DNA of 64,000 bases from CAITSH01 sp025356665. GTDB taxonomy: Bacteria > Pseudomonadota > Gammaproteobacteria > Burkholderiales > SG8-39. Where the stretch lies: the NCBI GenBank assembly GCA_025356665.1, contig JANXRV010000128.1:29286-93285 (forward strand), written 5' to 3'. Made by a program: the position numbers and the translations under genes. This document shows positions 41,823-50,709 of the stretch, piece by piece (positions within the stretch are counted from its first letter, which is position 1; every line of letters starts with the position of its first letter). The notes under the pieces are model-generated. The model was given only the letters and a program-made list of their open reading frames with translations, had not been told where the DNA came from and searched no databases.

Positions 41823-43151
41823 TCATAATCCATATGCAATGCGAATAAGGGATAGCGGATGCTCCTTCTGAGCTTTGGTTTCCCCCATACCCTGTTCGAT
41901 ATGTCGTGCGGCGATCGCGCAATCGGAGCTGATGTAATCCGGATCAGTGGATGCCATTGCCTTGAAAACCGGCCGTCCGATTTTCATGGAATTGGCAAAA
42001 TACTCCGTCTTCACGCCCCAGGTCCCATCGTGTCCGGAGCATCGCTCCACTGTGTTGACTTGGGTGTCTGGAACAAGTTGCAGCATTTCGCGTGTTTTCT
42101 GACCAACGTTCTGCACCCGTGAGTGGCAGGGGATATGATAAGAGACTTTTCCGAGCGACTTTTTGAAGTCCGTTTTCAGCAGCCCGTCCCGGTTGCGCAG
42201 GATCATGTATTCGAACGGGTCAAACATCGCCTTTGCTACAGCCTTGACATCGACGTCATTCGGGAACATCAAGGGCAGTTCGGACTTGAACATGAGTGTG
42301 CATGATGGGACCGCCGTGAGTATGGCGTACCCCTGCGCAGCGAGCCCTGCCAAGGGCGGAATGTTCACCGCCTTGAGTCGTGCAACCGCATCCAGGTCAC
42401 CGAGTTCAAGCTTTGGCATACCACAGCAGGCCTCCTTATCCACCAGAACATAGGGAATTTCGTTATGGTCAAGTATCTTCAGGAGGTCGTGTCCGATTCC
42501 CGGTTCGTTGTAATTGACATAACATGTCGCGTAAATCGCGACCTTTCCCGGCGTACTCCTGCCGTCCCGGACGGGATGAACAGGGCTTTTATCCGCAGTG
42601 GAGCGAAAGCGGGTCGGACTGTATTCGGGCAGCGTCCTGTCCTGATGAACGCCGAGCACACCGTCCATAAGCTTGCGCGCGATCGGGTTGCGGTTGACCG
42701 CATTGACTGTCTGCGCGACGACGGGTATCGCAGCGAGCTTGCCGATTGCATCGGTAGCAGAGAGTAGTTTGTCCCTGAAGGTAACCTCACCTTTTTTAAA
42801 TTTTATCGCCTTGCCACGGAGCATCAGGTGCGGAAAATCCACGTTCCATTCGTGCGGAGGAACGTAAGGACATTTTGTCATATAACAAAGGTCACACAGG
42901 TAGCACTGGTCAACCACTTTCCAATAATCTTTTTTCTCGACACCATCCATCTCCCCGGTCTTTCCTTCATCGATCAGGTCGAACAAAGTCGGGAAAGCGG
43001 TGCAAAGGCTTACACAACGCCTGCAACCATGGCAAATGTCATACACACGGTGCAACTCATCGAGGAGCTTGTCCTCGTTGTAAAAATCGGGGGAGTTCCA
43101 GTCTATGGGGTGCCTGGTCGGCGCCTCGAGACTACCTTCACGTGAAGCCAT
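41823..43151 (-). CDS. heterodisulfide-reductase-related Fe-S protein (two 4Fe-4S, CCG domains)
   Basis: 442 residues. Ferredoxin-like clusters in 'CHGCRRCVSLC' (residues about 40-50) and 'CYLCDLCYMTKCP' (about 83-95). Then CCG domains: 'ACCGMPKLELGDL', and 'HIPCHSRVQNVG' with 'CSGHDGTWG' (the second is degenerate). This is the GlpC/HdrD-like architecture that moves electrons from a flavin or thiol partner to quinones. The downstream DUF3501 gene follows by 13 bp; rubrerythrin is upstream. It is a likely electron donor in peroxide or oxidative-stress defence; the partner dehydrogenase is not present. Confidence 0.88.
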   Translation of the reverse strand: MASREGSLEAPTRHPIDWNSPDFYNEDKLLDELHRVYDICHGCRRCVSLCTAFPTLFDLIDEGKTGEMDGVEKKDYWKVVDQCYLCDLCYMTKCPYVPPHEWNVDFPHLMLRGKAIKFKKGEVTFRDKLLSATDAIGKLAAIPVVAQTVNAVNRNPIARKLMDGVLGVHQDRTLPEYSPTRFRSTADKSPVHPVRDGRSTPGKVAIYATCYVNYNEPGIGHDLLKILDHNEIPYVLVDKEACCGMPKLELGDLDAVARLKAVNIPPLAGLAAQGYAILTAVPSCTLMFKSELPLMFPNDVDVKAVAKAMFDPFEYMILRNRDGLLKTDFKKSLGKVSYHIPCHSRVQNVGQKTREMLQLVPDTQVNTVERCSGHDGTWGVKTEYFANSMKIGRPVFKAMASTDPDYISSDCAIAARHIEQGMGETKAQKEHPLSLIRIAYGL

Positions 43152-43181
43152 CAGATCAGATCCTGAGAATAAGAAAGGCTT

Positions 43182-43221
43182 CGCGGATTGGACATCGTGG
43201 TTACACGCGATCCGATCCGCG
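43182..43221 (-). promoter_or_regulatory. intercistronic hairpin between rubrerythrin and Fe-S genes
   Basis: CGCGGAT / ATCCGCG closes a stem of about 14 pairs with a CA bulge and a short GTTACA-type loop. No T-run follows. It may partly end or stabilise the rubrerythrin mRNA so that it is made in excess over the Fe-S genes. Confidence 0.6.
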
Positions 43222-43258
43222 AATTCAAAGCCAATCAGCCAGCGCGGGGGAGAGCCCG

Positions 43259-43678
43259 TTAATCGACCAGCGCGTCCAAAGCTTTCTGGAACCGGTTTGC
43301 ATGCGAACGCTCCGCCTTGGCCAGCGTTTCAAACCAGTCACCAATCTCCTCGAAACCCTCTTGCCGCGCAAGCTTTGCCATACCCGGGTACATATCCGTG
43401 TATTCATGCGTCTCGCCTGCAATGGCTGCTTTGAGGTTGTTGCGCGAGCTGCCGATCGGCAGATCGGTCGCCGGATCCCCGCATGACTCGAGGTATTCAA
43501 GGTGACCATGCGCGTGGCCGGTTTCACCCTCTGCTGTGGAACGGAATACCGCCGCCACATCGTTCTGACCCTCGACATCCGCCTTGGCTGCGAAATACAA
43601 GTAGCGACGGTTGGCCTGCGATTCACCGGCAAATGCCGCCTTCAGGCTTTCCTGCGTTTTTGATCCTTTGAGTTGCAT
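43259..43678 (-). CDS. rubrerythrin family protein (no rubredoxin domain)
   Basis: 139 residues, a four-helix diiron ferritin-like protein: 'LKAAFAGESQANRRYLYFA', 'STAEGETGHAHGHLEYL', 'AAIAGETHEYTDMYP' and 'AKAERSHANRF' supply the Glu/His ligands. It ends right after the fourth helix, lacking the C-terminal rubredoxin of classical rubrerythrin (a sulerythrin-like form), so it needs an outside electron donor, perhaps the adjacent Fe-S protein. It probably reduces peroxide. AAGGAGAAAGCC precedes the ATG. First gene after the palindromic operator. Confidence 0.92.
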   Translation of the reverse strand: MQLKGSKTQESLKAAFAGESQANRRYLYFAAKADVEGQNDVAAVFRSTAEGETGHAHGHLEYLESCGDPATDLPIGSSRNNLKAAIAGETHEYTDMYPGMAKLARQEGFEEIGDWFETLAKAERSHANRFQKALDALVD

Positions 43679-43704
43679 GGCTTTCTCCTTCTGTTGGTGA
43701 AATT

Positions 43705-43733
43705 GCATGATTTAGACTAAATCTAAATCATGC
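43705..43733. promoter_or_regulatory. perfect palindromic operator upstream of rubrerythrin
   Basis: GCATGATTTAGA-CTAAA-TCTAAATCATGC: 12-bp perfect arms, 5-nt spacer. It begins 4 nt after the -10 box and covers the expected transcription start, 27 bp before the ATG, the layout of a repressor site. The A/T-rich ATTTAGA core recalls Rrf2-family sites, but the regulator is not in the window. Confidence 0.8.
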
Positions 43734-43737
43734 CGGA

Positions 43738-43767
43738 AGTATATTGAACGGGGTTTCGGACTGTCAA
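43738..43767 (-). promoter_or_regulatory. sigma-70 promoter of the rubrerythrin operon
   Basis: On the minus strand TTGACA (43767-43762), an 18-nt spacer and TATACT (43743-43738), both at or next to consensus. Such a strong promoter next to a perfect palindrome implies tight repression. Confidence 0.8.
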
Positions 43768-43912
43768 GGCGAAAACCCGTCTCTCCGAACCATCTTTTCC
43801 GAGATCCGCGGCATGGTCGGCTCATCCGCCGAAGCGGAGGCAGGCGTGCACCCAAACGCAAGCCTGCTCGCCTGAGTCAACTGCGGGGATTCCTTCCAGC
43901 ATCAAACGCGAA

Positions 43913-44428
43913 TCACACACTAGCGTCAGGGGGACGCCTCTGCGCCTGTGTATCATCCCGGCCCAAGTATCGGACGAGTTCCGACAAAGCTTGCTGATAC
44001 ACAGCCCGCTTGAAATCGATCACCGATTCAAGCGGTATCCAATACTCGTTCCAGCGCCAAGCATCGAATTCTGGCTTCTCGCTGGCGCGCAATGACACAT
44101 CGCTGTCACGCCCAACAAGGCGTAACAGGAACCATATCTGCTTCTGGCCGCGGTAAGAACCACGCCATTCGCGTCGCACCCAATGTGACGGCACTTCGTA
44201 ACGTAACCAGTTCCGGGTCCGCCCAAGGATTTTCACGTGGTCGGGCATCAACCCGACCTCCTCATGAAGCTCGCGATACATCGCCTGCTCAGGGGTTTCA
44301 CCGTGCTTTATCCCCCCTTGAGGAAACTGCCAAGAATGCTCGCGAACCCTCTTACCCCAGAAAACCTCGTTCCTCGCGTTACATATGATGATGCCGACGT
44401 TTGGGCGATAGCCTTCACGGTCAAGCAT
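43913..44428 (-). CDS. rppH: RNA pyrophosphohydrolase
   Basis: 171 residues, Nudix family: box 'GGIKHGETPEQAMYRELHEEVGL' (in two parts) with all conserved Glu/Gly, opening 'MLDREGYRPNVGIIICN', and 'NWLRYEVPSHWVRR', the usual RppH signature. It removes pyrophosphate from 5' triphosphate mRNA to start decay. ATG at 44428 has AGGAT upstream. Divergent from proS, 128 bp apart. Confidence 0.95.
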   Translation of the reverse strand: MLDREGYRPNVGIIICNARNEVFWGKRVREHSWQFPQGGIKHGETPEQAMYRELHEEVGLMPDHVKILGRTRNWLRYEVPSHWVRREWRGSYRGQKQIWFLLRLVGRDSDVSLRASEKPEFDAWRWNEYWIPLESVIDFKRAVYQQALSELVRYLGRDDTQAQRRPPDASV

Positions 44429-44556
44429 GTTTAATCCTGCAGAAAGTTCTTTGACTGATTCTTCCACAATTCAGGCCTCATTGAAAGGACAGCGCGAACC
44501 GCGCTTTGGTACGCAGTTAAAGTAAAATTGCGTCTTTTCCGCCCCAAATCCACCTC

Positions 44557-46278
44557 ATGCGTGTTTCGCAATTCTTCCTTTCGACCCTCAAAGAAGCCCC
44601 CTCGGACGCTGAACTGATCAGCCATCAATTGATGATGCGCGCCGGACTGATTCGTCGTCTGGCGGGTGGGATTTACACTCTTATGCCCATGGGCCTGCGC
44701 GTTGTGCGAAAGGTCGAGGCAATCGTGCGCGAAGAGATGAACCGCGCCGGCGCAATCGAATTGGCAATGCCTGTCGTGCAGCCGGCGGAGCTTTGGCAAG
44801 AATCGGGCCGGTGGCAGGCGTATGGGCCTGAATTACTGCGCTTCAAGGATCGGCATGACCGTGATTTTGTGATTCAGCCAACTTCGGAGGAAGTGGTCAC
44901 CGACATCGCCCGCAGCGAAATAAAAAGCTACCGCCAGTTGCCGGTGAATTTTTACCAGATCCAGACAAAATTTCGTGATGAGCGCAGGCCGCGCTTTGGC
45001 GTAATGCGCGGTCGAGAGTTCACGATGAAAGACGGCTACTCCTTCCATGCAAGCCATGAAGACCTGCAACGCGAATATGACAACATGTTTAACGCTTACG
45101 CACGTATCTTCACCAGATTGGGCCTGAAATTTCGCGCCGTCGCAGCCGACACCGGATCAATCGGCGGCACCGGCTCTCACGAATTCCACGTGCTGGCCGA
45201 CTCTGGCGAAGACGCAATTGCATTTTGTCCACACTCCGATTACGCGGCAAACATAGAACTGGCGGAAGCGCTGCCGCCCTCAAACGCGCGCCCCCCCGGC
45301 GCAGAGTCAATGAACAAAGTACCCACACCCGGGAAAAAGACCTGCGAAGAGGTCTCCGCCTTGCTCGGTTTGCCGCTCGCCCGTTCAGTCAAGGCAATCG
45401 CGGTTGTGCAAGAGGAGCCCGTCCCAGTTCAGAAACAGCTTCACCTGCTGCTGCTGCGCGGCGACCACACCCTGAACGAAATCAAGGCTGCGAAAATTCC
45501 TGGATTGTCCCCCTTTCGCTTTGCCTCCGAGGCGGAAATTCGCGAACACTTAGGCTGCGAGCCAGGATATATCGGACCGGTTGGCACCGGCAACTCGGTC
45601 AGGGTCATCGCTGACCGCACCGTCGCCGCGATGGGCGATTTCGTCTGCGGCGCCAATGTGGCGGGGCATCACCTCACAGGCGTGAACTGGGGACGCGATC
45701 TTCCTGAAGCGGAAATTGTCGCCGACATTCGCAACGTCATACCTGGCGACCCGTCACCCGATGGCAAAGGCCCGCTTGAACTTTGCCGTGGGATCGAAGT
45801 CGGTCACATTTTCCAGCTGCGGACGAAATATTCCGAGGCGCTCAAATGCAGCTTTCTCGACGATACAGGCAAACAACGCTTTGCGGAAATGGGCTGCTAC
45901 GGCATCGGCATAACCCGCATCGTCGGTGCAGCAATCGAGCAAGGACACGACGACCGCGGCATCATTTTCCCGGATTCGATCGCCCCCTTTCAGGTGGCGA
46001 TTGTTCCGATCGGATACAAAAAAAGCGCGGCGGTGCGTGAAGCCTGCGACAAACTCCACGACGAATTGACCGCCTCCGGGCTCGAGGTGCTACTCGATGA
46101 TCGCGATGAGCGACCCGGGGTCATGTTCGCAGACATGGAATTGATCGGCATTCCCCATCGCATAACAGTCGGAGATCGCGGCCTTAAAGAGGGAAAACTG
46201 GAATACCAGCACCGCGCCGATCGCGCGGCGACCGCATTGACCCCCGCCGAAGTGCTGACAATGCTCACTCCGGCCTAA
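44557..46278 (+). CDS. proS: prolyl-tRNA synthetase
   Basis: 573 residues, bacterial type with the INS editing domain (about 225-405) inserted between class II motifs 2 and 3. Motif 1 is near 'LAMPVVQPAELWQESGRW', motif 2 'TKFRDERRPRFGVMRGREF', motif 3 'GCYGIGITRIVGAAIEQ'; a C-terminal anticodon-binding domain follows ('QVAIVPIGYKK', 'DERPGVMFADMELIG'). Its TAA shares a base with the next gene's ATG, so the two are coupled. The window's tRNA-Pro is a substrate. Confidence 0.97.
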   Translation: MRVSQFFLSTLKEAPSDAELISHQLMMRAGLIRRLAGGIYTLMPMGLRVVRKVEAIVREEMNRAGAIELAMPVVQPAELWQESGRWQAYGPELLRFKDRHDRDFVIQPTSEEVVTDIARSEIKSYRQLPVNFYQIQTKFRDERRPRFGVMRGREFTMKDGYSFHASHEDLQREYDNMFNAYARIFTRLGLKFRAVAADTGSIGGTGSHEFHVLADSGEDAIAFCPHSDYAANIELAEALPPSNARPPGAESMNKVPTPGKKTCEEVSALLGLPLARSVKAIAVVQEEPVPVQKQLHLLLLRGDHTLNEIKAAKIPGLSPFRFASEAEIREHLGCEPGYIGPVGTGNSVRVIADRTVAAMGDFVCGANVAGHHLTGVNWGRDLPEAEIVADIRNVIPGDPSPDGKGPLELCRGIEVGHIFQLRTKYSEALKCSFLDDTGKQRFAEMGCYGIGITRIVGAAIEQGHDDRGIIFPDSIAPFQVAIVPIGYKKSAAVREACDKLHDELTASGLEVLLDDRDERPGVMFADMELIGIPHRITVGDRGLKEGKLEYQHRADRAATALTPAEVLTMLTPA

Positions 46279-46874
46279 TGCTGCGTCCGCTGGTTGCGTT
46301 AGCGCTTTACTGCCTGCCCGTCTTCGCCCTTGCGGGGGCACAGCAGTACGAGCCACTGGCCGCCAGCGTTAGGGCGGCCATGTCAGCGGACATCGCCGAC
46401 CGCGCTCCAGCCTCCCTGCAATTCGAAAACGCCGAAGACAGCCGCAAATGGCTGGCCGAAATGTCGGTGCGATTGCTGCGACGTATTCCGGATCGTAAAT
46501 CACGCGTGGATTTTCTTGCCGCCTTGCACTATGAGGCAAGGCGCGCCGGCCTGGATCCACAAATGGTGCTCGGCTTGATTCAGGTGGAAAGCGGTTTCAA
46601 GAAATACGCGGTATCCCACTCCGGCGCCCGCGGCTTCATGCAGGTGATGCCATTCTGGGTGGCGTTGATAGGGCAAAAAAACAACAACCTTTTCAGCCTG
46701 CGCATGAATCTTCGCTACGGCTGCGTCATCTTGCGCCACTACCTGGACATGGAAAAAGGCGACTACTTCCGGGCACTCGGCCGCTATAACGGCAGCCTTG
46801 GCCGTCCAGAATACCCAAACGCCGTTCAGTCTGCCTGGAAAACCAGCTGGAGCTACGACGGTAAATTGAGCTGA
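46278..46874 (+). CDS. lytic transglycosylase, SLT domain, exported
   Basis: 198 residues. Signal peptide ('VALALYCLPVFALAGA|QQ'), then an SLT domain with catalytic Glu in 'VLGLIQVESGFKKYAVS', 'GARGFMQVMPFW' and 'ALGRYNGSLGRPEYPNAV'. It trims peptidoglycan in the periplasm. Coupled to proS by a TAATG overlap, a conserved pairing in this group. Converges on pyrF. Confidence 0.92.
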   Translation: MLRPLVALALYCLPVFALAGAQQYEPLAASVRAAMSADIADRAPASLQFENAEDSRKWLAEMSVRLLRRIPDRKSRVDFLAALHYEARRAGLDPQMVLGLIQVESGFKKYAVSHSGARGFMQVMPFWVALIGQKNNNLFSLRMNLRYGCVILRHYLDMEKGDYFRALGRYNGSLGRPEYPNAVQSAWKTSWSYDGKLS

Positions 46875-46884
46875 CTGGTCCGGC

Positions 46885-47619
46885 TCAAGCCTTCGCGGGG
46901 AAAATCGTCGCGATGGTAGCTTGTATCGCCTCTGCAGCCGCGCGTTGGTCTGCCGCCTGCCGGATGGGCCTGCCTACCACGATATAGTCGGCACCATTTG
47001 TAAAGGCCTGCGCCACATCGACCGTGCGTTTTTGATCATCGGCAGGCCGGTTTTCCACCGGACGAATACCCGGCGTGACCACCATGATTTTCTCACCCAA
47101 TTCTTTTTTCAACGCTGGCGCCTCAAGCCCGGAGGAGATGACGCCATCGCAACCAGCCGCGAGACAGCGCCGTGCCCGCGATAACACCAGTTGCTGCACA
47201 TCACACGCAAACCCCAGATCATCCAGATCGCCCCGATCAAGGCTGGTAAGAACGGTCACGGCAAGTATTTTTACATCGCCTTTTTCAGCGCCAGCTGCCT
47301 CCATTATCGCTTGGTTGCCATGAACTGTCGCGAATGCGACACCTCTGTGTCGCAATCCCCGCACCGCAGACCGGACCGTTTCCGGAACATCAAAGAATTT
47401 CAGGTCGACAAATACCTTCTTATTACGTGCCACGAGCCAGTCGATCAGCTCAAAGTAGCCTCCAGCCATGAATAATTCCAGACCTATCTTATAAAACTCC
47501 ACAGAGTCTGCGAGCCCCTCGACAAACACCTTCGCCTCCTCGGAACTGGGCAAATCAAGCGCACAAATCAGGCGCTCACGTGGCGGAATGGCTTTTCGGG
47601 AAACAAGTCCGTCTGACAT
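46885..47619 (-). CDS. pyrF: orotidine 5'-phosphate decarboxylase
   Basis: 244 residues. 'LICALDLPSSEEA', catalytic 'VFVDLKFFDVPETV' (the DxKxxD tetrad: Asp-Leu-Lys...Asp), and 'VVTPGIRP' and 'DYIVVGRPI' for phosphate binding. Last step of UMP synthesis. AAAGGAGTTTTG precedes the ATG at 47619. An A/T-rich divergent region separates it from the next gene. Confidence 0.97.
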   Translation of the reverse strand: MSDGLVSRKAIPPRERLICALDLPSSEEAKVFVEGLADSVEFYKIGLELFMAGGYFELIDWLVARNKKVFVDLKFFDVPETVRSAVRGLRHRGVAFATVHGNQAIMEAAGAEKGDVKILAVTVLTSLDRGDLDDLGFACDVQQLVLSRARRCLAAGCDGVISSGLEAPALKKELGEKIMVVTPGIRPVENRPADDQKRTVDVAQAFTNGADYIVVGRPIRQAADQRAAAEAIQATIATIFPAKA

Positions 47620-47835
47620 CAAAACTCCTTTAAGACGCGATCATAAATGGGCCCTGCGTGTTCGGTGCGACACAAGCCAAAAATAGAATTAACACGTTGA
47701 TTTTTAACGATATTTAAAATACGTGCATTATGTCACAGTCATACGCTGTCAATGGCATGGGAGTTGCAAGGATCAACAGCAATCCTGAACCAATACCATC
47801 AATGTCTGAAAATTCAACACGCATTTTAGCCGAAC

Positions 47836-49353
47836 ATGCCCTCTTTACTGACACTTCCACTTCCTGCACCGGCCGCTAACCGGCGTTTTGCACTGTCTGT
47901 CGCTGAAACACAGAACTGGCTGGCTTCCCTTCCAATGGACAACGCGCCGGAAACCGGCCGCTGCGTCGCAAACCAGATTGCCGCGCTAAACCGCAGCAGC
48001 TCTCCGCTGCGGGAGCGCCTTGTACTGACGGCCTTGCTCCGCGATTGCGCCGAACAACTTTTTCCGACGCTGAACACACAGATCGCTGACGCTCAAATTC
48101 CGCTCCAGTCAAGCTCACGGGCGATCGCCCGCTTGATCGACGACTTGCTTTGCGAACTTGCGTATGCCTATAAATTAGCCGCTGTCGAGCTGTCTGGGAG
48201 CTGGTTCCGGTTAGGCGTGGCAAGGCGGCTGCATCTCCCGGTGACGCGTGCCATACAAATGCTAGCAAGAAGGCTTGCCCTGACCCATCGCATTTATGCT
48301 CCCGTGCCGCCGACCGTATGGCTCGACATGCACCAACTCTACCGTCTCGCACGCCTTCACCACATTGAGAAACTCGGCCTTTCCAGCCAGAACGACAGCC
48401 CGCTCGCAATTTATCGCGACGCACTGTCCCTAAACTTCGCCGGCCCGCACAAAATGATGCAGGGAGAACTCACGCTCGCAATGGAATTTCTGAGCGGTAA
48501 CGGGGAGCTTGCCGTATTCCTTGACTCGGTGCCGCAAGACCCGGTGGACGGGCTTTTCGTCATACATCCGGGAAGGGATGCACCAGGAATCCCCTGGAGC
48601 AAGCGACATGCGCGTAACCCGAACCTGAGCATCGGAGCAGATGAGCTTGTGCTCAACACTTCGCGACTCGCCGATCGCGCGCTGCAATTGGTTGATGCGG
48701 TGCCGGACGCTCGCTCCGGATCTACACCAAGCGGAGCACCACCTCACCCAGATGGCGACCTGTTGCGCAAGCTTGTGCGCCACTGGACCGCATCTATGGG
48801 ACGTCAATACAGCCGTTTGCGGCGCAATGCCCGCGTGGACATCTGCATCGGGCTGCATGGCGTCTGGAATTTTTTGCGCAGATCCAATGACAGCGGAATA
48901 GTCCAGACGAGCGAGTGGATGGTCAACAACGAAAGTCCGGGGGGATTTGCCCTAATGCACGTTAGCGGTCCGGTAGAACCGTTGAAAGTAGGCGAAGTAC
49001 TGGGCGTACGAAGCCGCGACAGCGACCGCGTGCATATCTGCATTGTGCGCTGGGTGTTATCTGACAGCCCGGAACATGTGGAACTCGGACTGGAGGAGGT
49101 CTCGCCCAACGCCAAACCGGTATCCATTGCGCGGCTCGCCAGCTCGGGCGGCTACGCACTATCCACCGAACCAGGATTGCTATTACCCGAAATTCCGGCA
49201 TTGAAACGTGCTGCCACGATCCTGGCGATGCCAGGGAGCCTCTCTTCTTCCAGCGAATTTCATTTTGGTGAACCGCAGCAGCGCGTGCGGGCGACACATT
49301 TGGTCGAACAAACCTTGTCTCTTCAACTTTTTCAGTTCAGCCCGGCAAACTGA
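47836..49353 (+). CDS. conserved hypothetical protein, possible PilZ-like C-terminal domain
   Basis: 505 residues, no signal peptide or membrane helix. N-terminal part (to about 320) is helical with 'LREREVL'-like leucine-rich segments. The C-terminal part (about 350-470: 'WMVNNESPGGFALMHV', 'PLKVGEVLGVRSRDS', 'ICIVRWVLSDSPEHVELGLEEVSPNAKPV' in parts) has the beta-rich layout seen in PilZ-like signalling domains of betaproteobacteria, but no clear RxxxR/DxSxxG pair is visible, so c-di-GMP binding is doubtful. It overlaps the convergent YihY gene by 17 bp. Function not known. Confidence 0.7.
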   Translation: MPSLLTLPLPAPAANRRFALSVAETQNWLASLPMDNAPETGRCVANQIAALNRSSSPLRERLVLTALLRDCAEQLFPTLNTQIADAQIPLQSSSRAIARLIDDLLCELAYAYKLAAVELSGSWFRLGVARRLHLPVTRAIQMLARRLALTHRIYAPVPPTVWLDMHQLYRLARLHHIEKLGLSSQNDSPLAIYRDALSLNFAGPHKMMQGELTLAMEFLSGNGELAVFLDSVPQDPVDGLFVIHPGRDAPGIPWSKRHARNPNLSIGADELVLNTSRLADRALQLVDAVPDARSGSTPSGAPPHPDGDLLRKLVRHWTASMGRQYSRLRRNARVDICIGLHGVWNFLRRSNDSGIVQTSEWMVNNESPGGFALMHVSGPVEPLKVGEVLGVRSRDSDRVHICIVRWVLSDSPEHVELGLEEVSPNAKPVSIARLASSGGYALSTEPGLLLPEIPALKRAATILAMPGSLSSSSEFHFGEPQQRVRATHLVEQTLSLQLFQFSPAN

Positions 49354-50626
49354 GCGGCCCTTCCACACCGGTGGCGACATCCAGCGACACGCGCTTGATT
49401 GAAATCGCCAAGGCCTGCTCCACACCGGACTCAAGGCGCTCCGAAAGTCCTTGTAACAACGCCCGTCGGGTATCGTAGTCCGCAGTGTTGGCATGACCAG
49501 GCATCCACTGGCCCAATAATCGCGCCAAGGCGCCGGGGTGATACACAAATTCGCGATAGACCTGCGCCACAGTCAGATGCTCCGGGTCACACGCCAGCGT
49601 CCAGTGATCGTCCTTTGATCTTGTCACCCAGCCCGCCTCCGCCAGGCGGTTCAGTAAGACCTCAGACTCATCGCGCGGCAAAGCCGCAGCCTGGGCGATC
49701 TGGCCTACCCCGGGGAGTTCCGCGCGCTGCTGTGCCCGTACCAAGACGCGCAATACTGAAAGCGCATCGGCGAATAACGCCCCGACCGGACGCCGCCCCG
49801 CCGGATGCAAACGGGCATAATCGGGCGCCGCCGCAGCAATGATCGCCCCCAGAACAATGACCAGCCAGGATAGGTAGATCCAGATCAGAAAAATAGGAAT
49901 ACTGGCAAATGCCCCGTACACCATCGAAAAGGTGGGAACCTTGGTGACATAAAGCGCAAATCCGCGCTTCATTAGCTCAAACAGCAAGCCGGCGGCGATA
50001 CCGCCGATCACGGCGTCGCGCGGCCGCATTTGCCGGTTGGGGACAACAAAGTACATCAGCGAGAATGCCAGGATGGTCAGGGCAACGGGCACGATGCGTA
50101 ACAAGGTTTCAGCAGCAAACGGGATTTGCCTCGCGATACCCATCGAAATACTCACCAAGTACGAGGAGATCGACAAACTGGCACCGATGAGAATCGGCCC
50201 CAACGTCACCCCTGCCCAATACATCATGATGCGTTGGGCAATGGGTCGCGGCCGGGTAACGCGCCAGATCGAATTAAAAGCCCGCTCGATCGTGAGCATC
50301 AGCGTAAAGGCAGTAACACCCAAAAACAAGGTACCCAAGGCGGTAAGCCGCCCGGCGCGGGCGCTGAATTGCTCGACATAACGCGAGATCATCCTGGCGC
50401 TCATCTCGGGAAGCAAGTTCTGTAACACAAACAATTGCAGTTGCTCGACAAGACTCGCGAATACCGGATAGGCGGATATCAGCGCTAGCGCGATGGTGAC
50501 CAGCGGTATCAGCGACAACAGTGTCGTAAACGTCAGACTGGACGCAAGTTGCAGGCTTTTGTCCTGATGAAATCGCCGCAGCACGTGCCAGAAAAATCTC
50601 GATAACAGCCGGATGTGATGTCGCAC
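49337..50626 (-). CDS. YihY/UPF0761 family inner-membrane protein
   Basis: 429 residues. N-terminal YihY domain (about 15-270) with six helices: 'ASSLTFTTLLSLIPLVTIALAL', 'AFTLMLTIERAFNSIWRV', 'FSMVYGAFASIPIFLIWIYLSW' (in parts). The C-terminal ~140 residues are cytoplasmic with a winged-helix-like stretch ('LPGVGQIAQAAALPRDESEVLLNRL'). Once called RNase BN, a name now withdrawn; the function is unsettled. Divergent from wrbA. Confidence 0.9.
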   Translation of the reverse strand: MRHHIRLLSRFFWHVLRRFHQDKSLQLASSLTFTTLLSLIPLVTIALALISAYPVFASLVEQLQLFVLQNLLPEMSARMISRYVEQFSARAGRLTALGTLFLGVTAFTLMLTIERAFNSIWRVTRPRPIAQRIMMYWAGVTLGPILIGASLSISSYLVSISMGIARQIPFAAETLLRIVPVALTILAFSLMYFVVPNRQMRPRDAVIGGIAAGLLFELMKRGFALYVTKVPTFSMVYGAFASIPIFLIWIYLSWLVIVLGAIIAAAAPDYARLHPAGRRPVGALFADALSVLRVLVRAQQRAELPGVGQIAQAAALPRDESEVLLNRLAEAGWVTRSKDDHWTLACDPEHLTVAQVYREFVYHPGALARLLGQWMPGHANTADYDTRRALLQGLSERLESGVEQALAISIKRVSLDVATGVEGPLSLPG

Positions 50627-50709
50627 GGTTAAGTTCGGCCCTGAGGGGCAAGTAAGGCGAGTCCGTATAATAACAGCGCCCCTAACCGAACCTTCCCTGT
50701 CTCCAATCC

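Noticed and set aside
49337..50626. Ribonuclease BN
   Set aside because: The old name for YihY was an error; RNase BN is a different protein, so no nuclease call is made.
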